Shown piece by piece: positions 1 through 5,125 of a stretch of DNA of 5,970 nucleotides. This DNA is from an uncultured Oscillibacter sp. (GTDB lineage Bacteria; Bacillota; Clostridia; Oscillospirales; Oscillospiraceae): NCBI GenBank assembly GCA_910584995.1, contig CAJUDW010000060.1:1-5970 (forward strand). The letters run 5' to 3'. A program made the position numbers and the translations under genes. The notes beneath the pieces are model-generated. The model worked only from the letters and a program-made list of their open reading frames with translations. It had not been told where the DNA came from and ran no database searches. The stretch's first letter is position 1, and the number at the start of each line of letters is the position of its first letter.

Positions 1-2
1 GC

Positions 3-19
3 AGGCCCTTATAGGGCCT
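3..19. repeat. Small perfect hairpin at left edge
   Basis: A 7-base inverted repeat (AGGCCCT / AGGGCCT) with a 3-base loop. It lies 7 bases from a second hairpin at 27-45. In the leftward direction it follows the carboxypeptidase terminator hairpin. In the rightward direction it precedes it. It has no T-run of its own, so it is probably an accessory part of a terminator region or a gene-end stem. The sequence is clear; the role is inferred. Confidence 0.5.
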
Positions 20-23
20 ACTC

Positions 24-50
24 AAGCCTCCGGCTTAGCCGGAGGTTTTG
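24..50. terminator. Probable intrinsic terminator between converging transcripts
   Basis: A perfect 8-bp GC-rich stem (CCTCCGGC at 27-34 and GCCGGAGG at 38-45) closes a TTA loop. It can be extended by A-T and G-T pairs on both sides. Read rightward it is followed by TTTT (46-49), the better orientation for termination of a gene ending left of the window. Read leftward it starts 6 bases after the stop codon of the carboxypeptidase, but the downstream T content is poor (CTTGAG). It may serve both directions. Confidence 0.65.
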
Positions 51-51
51 A

Positions 52-1407
52 CTATCTCCGTTTCCGGCCCCGGTAGCCTTTTCTGCCGGAGACCTTGCGG
101 CCGTAGCGGTAGCGGCGGCGGCTGAAAAAGGTTTTCCAGATGATCAGCAGGAGGATCAGCGCCGCGGCGGCAATGGCTGAGATCCGCACCCAGGGCTGCT
201 CCAGGAAGAGTTTTGCGTCCCGGATGAACACCTGGGAACGGGACGCCTCCACGCTGCTCATGGCCAGCAGATCCACCGTAGCATATTCCTTGTCATGGTA
301 GCTGAGGGTCAGGGAGCCCAGTACGTCCCCCTCGGCAATGGGGGCTTCCGCCGTTTCCGAAAGGAGGGTGATCTCCCGCTCCAGATCCTCCGGCGGCAGA
401 TCGTTGGGCAGCAGGACATCTACATCGTGGGCGGGCCGCACCGTGACCCAATCCTGTTTGGAGAGGGAGACGGGCACCTCCTGGACGGGATCCTTGGCCT
501 TCAGCACCGTCTGATAGGCGAAGTTTTCAATGCCCCACCGGAAGAGTTGGTTGGTGTCATAAAAGCTGTAGGTCCGGATCTCCCCGTCCTCCAGGGTCCG
601 CCGGTCCCCGTTCAGGACCACGCTGAGGAAGCTGAGGCTCCCACGGAGGGCCGTGGATACCAGGCAATGGCCCGCCTCGGAGGTGGAGCCGGTTTTTACG
701 CCATGGGCGTCGCTGTTGAGATAGCCCCGGGTTTTCCAGGGGCTGATCAGGTAATTGGTATTGCGGAGGATCCGCGGTTCGCTGAGGTTGGTGGCGGGGA
801 TGGTGATCTCACGGGTGTCGCAGATGGTGAGGAATTCCTCGTGGGTCAGTGCCTCCTGGGTAATGAGGTACATATCCCATGCGGAGGTGTAGTGCCGGGG
901 GTCATGGAGGCCATGGGGATTGACAAAGTGGGTGTTTTGGCAGTCCAGCACCTCCGCTTTGGCGTTCATGGCCTCCACAAAGCTGTCGGCGCTGCCGGAG
1001 ACTGCCTCCGCCAGGATCACACAGGCCTCGTTGGCGGAAACAATCAGCATACAATAGAGGATTTCCTCTACTGTCATGATCTCACCTGCCTGGATGCCGG
1101 CGGTGCTTCCGTCCTCCGGCAGGCCCAGCAGGGAAGTGGCAGAGACCGTAATCTTCTGATCCATGGACAGCCGTCCGTCCTCCACTGCCTCCAACACCAG
1201 CAGGGCGGTCATGATTTTTGTCAGGCTGGCAGGATACATCTCCTGGTGCTCGTTCTTGGCGTAAATGACCGCGCCGGTCTCCATATCCATCAGCAGCGCA
1301 GCCTGGCACTGGATCTCCGGCTCTGTCAGGGCAGAGGCCCCAGGGGCTGCCAAGCCCGCCAGCAGGACCGCCAATAAAAAAATTGAGAAAAACCGTGTCT
1401 TTTTCAT
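52..1407 (-). CDS. dacA: D-alanyl-D-alanine carboxypeptidase (penicillin-binding protein, peptidase S11, PBP5/DacA type)
   Basis: This 451-residue serine-type DD-carboxypeptidase removes the terminal D-Ala of peptidoglycan stem peptides outside the membrane. A signal peptide spans about residues 1-26 (basic start, hydrophobic core, ending ASA). All three penicillin-binding motifs are present: SLTK at 61-64 with nucleophile Ser61, SAN at 124-126 and KTG at 238-240. A PBP5-like C-terminal beta domain follows (about 300-390). Instead of an amphipathic C-terminal anchor there is a true membrane helix (about 408-428) and a strongly basic tail (13 Lys/Arg in the last 22 residues). ATG at 1407 is chosen over TTG at 1422 because a GGGAG lies 6 bases before it and the signal peptide then begins MKKT. 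The gene is transcribed alone leftward, divergent from the ComEA-like gene, and ends in hairpins. The family assignment is firm. The symbol is by family, since Firmicutes carry several paralogues (dacA, dacB, dacF). Confidence 0.93.
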   Translation of the reverse strand: MKKTRFFSIFLLAVLLAGLAAPGASALTEPEIQCQAALLMDMETGAVIYAKNEHQEMYPASLTKIMTALLVLEAVEDGRLSMDQKITVSATSLLGLPEDGSTAGIQAGEIMTVEEILYCMLIVSANEACVILAEAVSGSADSFVEAMNAKAEVLDCQNTHFVNPHGLHDPRHYTSAWDMYLITQEALTHEEFLTICDTREITIPATNLSEPRILRNTNYLISPWKTRGYLNSDAHGVKTGSTSEAGHCLVSTALRGSLSFLSVVLNGDRRTLEDGEIRTYSFYDTNQLFRWGIENFAYQTVLKAKDPVQEVPVSLSKQDWVTVRPAHDVDVLLPNDLPPEDLEREITLLSETAEAPIAEGDVLGSLTLSYHDKEYATVDLLAMSSVEASRSQVFIRDAKLFLEQPWVRISAIAAAALILLLIIWKTFFSRRRYRYGRKVSGRKGYRGRKRR

Positions 1408-1413
1408 ATCGAT

Positions 1414-1418
1414 CTCCC
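1414..1418 (-). promoter_or_regulatory. Ribosome binding site fixing the carboxypeptidase start
   Basis: On the minus strand GGGAG is followed by a 6-base spacer and ATG at 1407. The alternative TTG at 1422 lies upstream of this site and has no purine-rich site of its own, so the ATG is preferred. Confidence 0.75.
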
Positions 1419-1426
1419 GCAAAATA

Positions 1427-1435
1427 TGGTATACT
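1427..1435 (+). promoter_or_regulatory. Extended -10 promoter candidate for the comEA-like/two-component cluster
   Basis: TGG followed directly by TATACT (1430-1435) matches the extended -10 form TGnTATAAT with five of six hexamer bases. No convincing -35 lies 16-19 bases upstream, where the sequence is the carboxypeptidase start region. Transcription would begin near 1442, giving a leader of about 85 bases before GTG at 1527. This is the only good rightward candidate in the intergenic region. Confidence 0.45.
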
Positions 1436-1495
1436 CAGAAAGGAACAGCGCCTGCCCGGAGTTTGGGCCCGGAAGCGCCGGTATTCGACAAGACC

Positions 1496-1524
1496 AGTAT
1501 AGCAAAAAAAAGACGGGAGTTCAA
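1496..1524 (-). promoter_or_regulatory. Sigma-A-type promoter of the carboxypeptidase gene
   Basis: On the minus strand, TTGAAC (1524-1519) and TATACT (1501-1496) are separated by exactly 17 bases, and the spacer contains an 8-base T-run. Both hexamers are close to TTGACA/TATAAT. The predicted start near 1489 gives a leader of about 80 bases to the ATG at 1407. On the other strand the -35 and its flank coincide with the ribosome binding site of the ComEA-like gene and end just before its start codon. Confidence 0.75.
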
Positions 1525-1526
1525 CT

Positions 1527-1913
1527 GTGGAAGGGAAAGGAATTATCGCCAAATCGGAAAAAATTTTGCTGGCTGTGACGGCGGCGTTCCTGTGCGTACT
1601 GCTGGGCCTCTTTTTCCATGACCGGGCGGCCCTGTCTGCCCCCGGCGTTGCCGTGGAGGAGGGGGCGGAGGCGCCCCAGGAGACCTTTCTGCCGGATGTG
1701 ACGCCCCTGGACATCAATGCCGCCGGGGAAGAGGAACTGACGGCCCTGCCGGGGATCGGCCCGGTGCTGGCCCGGCGGATTGTAGAGTACCGGGCGGAGC
1801 ACGGCCCCTTTGCCTCAGTGGAGGATTTGACAGATGTCTCCGGCATTGGGGCATCCAAGCTGGCGGCGCTGGAGGGGCTGGTCACGGCGGAAACGCCGGG
1901 GGCGGCGGGATAG
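1527..1913 (+). CDS. Membrane-anchored ComEA-like helix-hairpin-helix DNA-binding protein
   Basis: This 128-residue protein has one N-terminal membrane segment (about residues 12-30), a short acidic linker (about 40-58) and a ComEA-type double helix-hairpin-helix domain (about 59-120). The domain opens with LDINAAGEEEL, a variant of the family's INTA-EEL signature. The two hairpins are LPGIGPVLARRIVEYR (74-89) and VSGIGASKLAALEGLV (104-119). In ComEA such domains bind double-stranded DNA outside the membrane during uptake. Typical Firmicute ComEA proteins are about 200 residues with an SLBB domain between anchor and HhH. That domain is absent here, and so is comEC nearby. The start is GTG at 1527, with GGGAG (1515-1519) 7 bases upstream. 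Its stop is 46 bases before the response regulator start, so co-transcription is likely. The domain call is firm. A role in DNA uptake is only a family-based possibility. Confidence 0.88.
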   Translation: MEGKGIIAKSEKILLAVTAAFLCVLLGLFFHDRAALSAPGVAVEEGAEAPQETFLPDVTPLDINAAGEEELTALPGIGPVLARRIVEYRAEHGPFASVEDLTDVSGIGASKLAALEGLVTAETPGAAG

Positions 1914-1916
1914 GCG

Positions 1917-1931
1917 GGCCCCGGCGGGGCC
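1917..1931 (+). repeat. All-GC hairpin just after the comEA-like stop codon
   Basis: A perfect 6-bp stem, GGCCCC / GGGGCC, encloses a GGC loop and starts 3 bases after the stop codon at 1911-1913. No T-run follows (ATTGACACC), so it is not a standard intrinsic terminator. It could act as an attenuator or protect the 3' end of a processed mRNA, setting different levels of the ComEA-like protein and the regulator. The structure is seen; the role is inferred. Confidence 0.45.
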
Positions 1932-1959
1932 ATTGACACCATATGATAAGGAGCAATTC

Positions 1960-2637
1960 ATGAAAATCCTGGTAGTGGACGACGAAAGGACCTTGGTAAA
2001 GGGGATTAAATTTAATTTAGAAAACGAGGGGTATCAGGTGGAGTGCGCCTACGACGGGGCCGCCGCTGTGGAACTGGCCCGGGAGGGCAAGTTTGACCTG
2101 CTGATCCTGGACGTAATGATGCCGGAGGTGGACGGGCTGGAGGCCTGTATGCGCATCCGGGAGTTTTCCAACGTACCCATCATCATGCTGACCGCCAAGA
2201 GTGAGGACGCCGACAAGCTGATGGGTTTTGAGTGCGGCGCGGACGACTATCTGACAAAGCCCTTCAACCTTCTGGAACTGAAGGCCCGGGTCCGGGCGCT
2301 GCTGCGGCGGGCCGCCGGGGTCCAGCGGAGCCGTGGGCCGCTGCTGACGGCGGGGGATCTGTCCCTGAACACCGAGGAGCGGGTGGCCGTCCGTGAGGGG
2401 CGGACGGTAGATCTTACTGCCAAGGAATACGACCTGATCGCCCTGCTGATGCAGAACCCCCGGCGGGTCTACAGCCGGGAGAACCTGATGAATGTGGTCT
2501 GGGGTTACTCCTACGCCGGGGATTACCGGACCGTGGACGTGCACATCCGCCGCCTGCGGGAGAAACTGGAGCGGGATCCGGCGGAGCCGGAGCATATTAT
2601 GACAAAGTGGGGAGTGGGTTACTATTTCAAAGAGTAA
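1960..2637 (+). CDS. OmpR/PhoB-family response regulator (WalR/MtrA-like)
   Basis: This 225-residue transcription factor is the predicted phosphorylation target of the adjacent kinase. The receiver domain covers about residues 1-118. It has the acidic pair Asp7-Asp8, phosphoacceptor Asp51 in LILDVMMPEVDG, Thr78 and Lys100 (LTKPF), so it looks fully functional. A winged-helix DNA-binding domain covers about 127-223, with the recognition-helix region around RTVDVHIRRLREKLE (190-204) and the terminal wing GVGYYF. This resembles WalR/PhoP/MtrA-type regulators. ATG at 1960 is clear: a strong AAGGAG (1948-1953) lies 6 bases upstream, and the start gives the expected MKILVVDD beginning. Its 3' end overlaps the probable kinase start by 14 bases. 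The subfamily (WalR versus another OmpR-type regulator) cannot be settled by reading alone, and no WalR-type target box was recognised near the flanking promoters. Confidence 0.94.
   Translation: MKILVVDDERTLVKGIKFNLENEGYQVECAYDGAAAVELAREGKFDLLILDVMMPEVDGLEACMRIREFSNVPIIMLTAKSEDADKLMGFECGADDYLTKPFNLLELKARVRALLRRAAGVQRSRGPLLTAGDLSLNTEERVAVREGRTVDLTAKEYDLIALLMQNPRRVYSRENLMNVVWGYSYAGDYRTVDVHIRRLREKLERDPAEPEHIMTKWGVGYYFKE
2609..2614 (+). promoter_or_regulatory. Shine-Dalgarno supporting a non-canonical ATT start of the kinase
   Basis: GGGGAG lies inside the end of the response regulator gene, 9 bases before ATT at 2624. It is the only good ribosome binding site near the kinase 5' end. The canonical GTG at 2702 is preceded by CATTACCTCG, which has no Shine-Dalgarno character. 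Confidence 0.5.
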
Positions 2638-4051
2638 GCCTTCTTTCTTCGCCAGCCTCCAATTTAAATTCTGCGTCAGCTATGTCCTGGTCATTACCTC
2701 GGTGTTGCTGCTGCTGAACACCTACCCTCTGCTGGTTTCGGAGGATCTGGTGTTCCGGTCCAAGAAGACTACCCTGGAGAGCAGCGTGTCCGTGATGGTG
2801 TACTCCCTCTCCGGGCTGGACCAGCTGAACGAGGAGAATGTGGCGGCAGCCCTGGCGGTGGCGGAGGAAAGCGCCCTGTCCCGGGTTTTGGTGACGGACA
2901 GCACCGGTAAGGTCCTTTACGACACCCGGGAGACCGGCGGCGCCGTGGGGGAGTACTGCCTTTATACGGAACTTGTCCAGGCCCTCTTGGGGAATGACGC
3001 CTACGCCTGCTCCTACCGGCGGGGGGCTTTCCGCAGCAGGGCGGCCTGGCCGGTGTTGTACCAGAACCAGATCATCGGGGCGGTGTACGCCTATGAGTAC
3101 GATACGGAGCAGGCCGCCCTGCTGGAGGGCCTCCAGGGGAACCTGCTGCGGCTCTCCGCCGTCATCGGCGTGGTGGTGCTGGTTTTGAGCCTGGTGCTCT
3201 CCCGGGCGCTGACCCGGAAAATCGGCCTTTTGCAGAATGCCATCCGGCAGGTCCGGGAGGGGGCTTACAGCCACCGGGCCAACCTTCCGGGGCAGGACGA
3301 AATGGCCCAGATTGCCCGGGAATTTGACAGCCTGACGGATCGCCTCCAGACCACGGAGACCGCCCGCCGCCGGTTTGTCTCCGACGCCTCCCACGAACTG
3401 AAAACGCCCCTGGCGGCTATCCGCCTTTTGAGCGATTCCATTTTGCAGACCGATAACATTGACCCGGAGACTACCCGGGAGTTTGTCTCCGACATCGGCC
3501 GGGAGGCGGAGCGGCTGTCCCGGATCACGGAGGATCTGCTGCGGCTGACCCGTCTGGACAGCGGCGTCATGGGCCAGCCGGAGATTGTGGACGTGCTGCC
3601 GGTGCTGGAGCAGGTGATGCGGATGATGGATCTGGTGGCCAGGGAGAAGGGCGTGGAACTGACCTACGACGCCATCGGCGGCTGCCTGGTGCTGGCTGCC
3701 AAGGATGAGATCCACCAGGTGATTTACAACCTGACAGACAACGCCGTCAAATACTCCGCCGTAGGCGGTTCCGTCCAGGTTTCCCTCCGCCGGGCGGGGG
3801 AGGAAGTGGTTTTGGCGGTGGCGGACAACGGCGCAGGCATCCCGGAAGAGGATCTCCCCCGGGTGTTTGAGCGGTTTTACCGGGTGGACAAGGCCCGGTC
3901 CCGGGCCGCCGGGGGCACCGGCCTTGGGCTTTCCATCGTCCGGGACACTGTGGAGAAGCGGAACGGCACGGTGGAGGTCCGCAACCGTCCGGAGGGCGGC
4001 GCGGTATTCACTATCCGCTGGCCGCTGGCGAGAGGGGAGGAGGAGTCATGA
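2624..4051 (+). CDS. Membrane sensor histidine kinase (HAMP-HisKA-HATPase), partner of the adjacent regulator
   Basis: This kinase senses an envelope or external signal and phosphorylates the upstream regulator. From ATT 2624 it has 475 residues. They comprise TM1 (about 14-38), an extracytoplasmic domain (about 39-172), TM2 (about 175-196), HAMP (about 195-247), HisKA with His257 in SDASHELKTPL, and an HATPase domain. The ATPase domain shows the N box (Asn369, Asn373), the G1 box DNGAGI (Asp401), the F box FERFYR (415-420) and the G2 box GGTGLGL (430-436). All catalytic elements are intact. The outer domain contains RVLVTDSTGKVLYDT, reminiscent of a Cache/PDC-like fold (inference). The frame has no ATG, GTG or TTG before GTG 2702. 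That start would give 449 residues, cut TM1 roughly in half and lack a ribosome binding site, so I extend to ATT. Readers wanting only canonical starts should use 2702. The stop overlaps the next gene as ATGA. Confidence 0.9.
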   Translation: MSKSKPSFFASLQFKFCVSYVLVITSVLLLLNTYPLLVSEDLVFRSKKTTLESSVSVMVYSLSGLDQLNEENVAAALAVAEESALSRVLVTDSTGKVLYDTRETGGAVGEYCLYTELVQALLGNDAYACSYRRGAFRSRAAWPVLYQNQIIGAVYAYEYDTEQAALLEGLQGNLLRLSAVIGVVVLVLSLVLSRALTRKIGLLQNAIRQVREGAYSHRANLPGQDEMAQIAREFDSLTDRLQTTETARRRFVSDASHELKTPLAAIRLLSDSILQTDNIDPETTREFVSDIGREAERLSRITEDLLRLTRLDSGVMGQPEIVDVLPVLEQVMRMMDLVAREKGVELTYDAIGGCLVLAAKDEIHQVIYNLTDNAVKYSAVGGSVQVSLRRAGEEVVLAVADNGAGIPEEDLPRVFERFYRVDKARSRAAGGTGLGLSIVRDTVEKRNGTVEVRNRPEGGAVFTIRWPLARGEEES

Positions 4052-4962
4052 AGCGCTGCCTGATTCCCATATCCTGCGTGCTCTGCACCCTCCTTCTGGT
4101 GGCCTGCGGCCTGCTGGGAGGAGGGGACACACAGGAAGGCGTCCCCTGCCAGCTATATTTCCGGGAATCGGATCTGTACGATTCTGCCGGAGGCGACATC
4201 TTCCGGACGGAAACCATGTACTTAGAAGAGGATCTGGACACCCAGGCCCAGGTGGAAACCCTTTTGGAGGCGCTGCTGGAGGGGCCCCGGAGCGAATTCC
4301 TCAGCAGCGTCATCCCGGCGGGCACGTCCCTGCTCTCTGCACAGGTTACCGGGAGCCGCGCGCTGGTGGATTTTTCTGCCGGATACGGCGCCCTCTCCGG
4401 GGTGCGGCTGACTATGGCGGATTACGCTGTGACGCTGACCCTGACCCAGCTGCCGGATATCGCCGTAGTCCGGATTACCGTCCAGGGCCAGGAACTGGCC
4501 TACCGGGACCGGCAGTTATTCACCGCCCGGGATGTGATGCTCTCCTCCGAGGAGGATGTGGTAGGCACCGTGGAGGCAGGGCTGTACTTCCTGAACCAGG
4601 ATGGGGTTTTGACAGAGGAGCGGAAAATCCTGGATCTCTACGAAGGGGATACCCAGGTAATGGCTGTGGCCCGTGCCCTGGAGCAGGGGCCGGAAACCCG
4701 GGATCTGTCGGCGTCCCTGCCGGACAATTTCCGGATTAAGACCCTTTGGTTGGAGGATGACACATGTTATGTAAACCTCTCCTCTGCCCAGCTGCGGCAG
4801 GCGGAGGCCGGCGTGCCGCTGGATACCTCCCTCCAGGCTTTAAGCCGGTCCCTGTGTACACTGGATACGGTGGCGGAGGTACGTTTCCTGGTGGACGGCG
4901 AACTGGCGGATCTGCATACCGGGGAGGAAACGCCTGTCCAGGGGAATGAAGAGATTTCATAG
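4048..4962 (+). CDS. GerMN-domain lipoprotein (LpqB/GerM-like) of the two-component cluster
   Basis: This 304-residue predicted lipoprotein has a signal peptide ending in the lipobox LVAC, with Cys20 as the lipidation site, so it should sit on the outer face of the membrane. Two tandem GerMN-type repeats follow. The first spans about residues 34-147, with LLEALLEGP at 72-80 and ALVDFSAGY at 105-113. The second spans about 177-285, with VARALEQGP at 207-215 and CYVNLSSAQ at 240-248. GerMN domains occur in the sporulation/germination protein GerM and in actinobacterial LpqB; no catalytic activity is known to me. It starts by an ATGA overlap with the kinase stop and has a very strong purine-rich site (4033-4045), so it should be translated together with the kinase. 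The context suggests an accessory or modulator of the kinase's external domain rather than a spore protein. That is inference, while the domain call is good. Confidence 0.88.
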   Translation: MKRCLIPISCVLCTLLLVACGLLGGGDTQEGVPCQLYFRESDLYDSAGGDIFRTETMYLEEDLDTQAQVETLLEALLEGPRSEFLSSVIPAGTSLLSAQVTGSRALVDFSAGYGALSGVRLTMADYAVTLTLTQLPDIAVVRITVQGQELAYRDRQLFTARDVMLSSEEDVVGTVEAGLYFLNQDGVLTEERKILDLYEGDTQVMAVARALEQGPETRDLSASLPDNFRIKTLWLEDDTCYVNLSSAQLRQAEAGVPLDTSLQALSRSLCTLDTVAEVRFLVDGELADLHTGEETPVQGNEEIS

Positions 4963-4984
4963 CCAGCAGGGCAAAACATCCGGC

Positions 4985-5036
4985 TGATAGTTTTGAGCAA
5001 GCGTGACTAAGCGCAAAGCGCAACCGCTGAATATGG
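4985..5036. other. Non-coding stretch with small nested inverted repeats
   Basis: Between the lipoprotein stop and the long hairpin lies a segment less GC-rich than its surroundings. It contains GCGC-AAA-GCGC (5011-5021), loosely enclosed by AGCG (5000-5003) and CGCT (5025-5028). It has no convincing reading frame and no T-run, so it is not a terminator by itself. It could be 3' UTR structure or part of a dispersed repeat. No family is recognised. Confidence 0.3.
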
Positions 5037-5078
5037 AGAACCCCAGGCCTAAATCAAAGATTTTAGACCTGGGGTTCT
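5037..5078. terminator. Long hairpin, probable shared terminator of convergent genes
   Basis: An 11-bp perfect outer stem (AGAACCCCAGG at 5037-5047 with CCTGGGGTTCT at 5068-5078) continues past one mismatch. The inner stem (CTAAATC with GATTTTAG, one bulged T) closes an AAA loop at 5056-5058. It lies between the lipoprotein gene, which ends at 4962, and the leftward isocitrate dehydrogenase gene, which ends at 5126. The rightward flank is only moderately T-rich (GGTTGTATAAAGG) and the leftward flank is not T-rich, so termination is inferred mainly from strength and position. Confidence 0.7.
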
Positions 5079-5125
5079 GGTTGTATAAAGGATAAAACAG
5101 CGAGGCCTTCTGTGCCTGTGTCTCC

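Noticed and set aside
295..1377. Long open frame (360 codons) on the plus strand opposite the carboxypeptidase gene
   Set aside because: It lies wholly antisense to a gene with intact catalytic motifs. The translation has no recognisable domain and a Gly/Gln/His-rich composition typical of antisense frames in GC-rich DNA.
1082..1942. Minus-strand frame across the dacA 5' end and comEA-like gene
   Set aside because: It overlaps two confident genes in the wrong frame, has low-complexity Ser/Ala/Pro-rich sequence, and would cross the dacA promoter.
1933..1947. Perfect TTGACA (1933-1938) and a TATGAT (1942-1947) as a possible promoter for the response regulator
   Set aside because: The two hexamers are only 3 bases apart. 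At 17 bases from TTGACA the sequence is ATTCAT, overlapping the start codon. No workable -35/-10 pair is formed, though a weak internal promoter cannot be fully excluded.
1834..1959. Longer start for the response regulator at 1834
   Set aside because: The extra 42 residues are Arg-rich and overlap the ComEA-like gene. ATG 1960 has a strong ribosome binding site and begins exactly at the receiver-domain N-terminus.
2627..3715. Long open frame (362 codons) on the minus strand opposite the kinase
   Set aside because: It is antisense to a well-supported histidine kinase. Its His/Gln-rich translation has no domain and is explained by GC-rich codon use on the other strand.
3867..4739. Plus-strand 290-codon frame over the kinase/lipoprotein junction
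   Set aside because: It overlaps the catalytic end of the kinase and the lipoprotein in another frame. The translation is Gly/Arg/Pro-rich with no domain.
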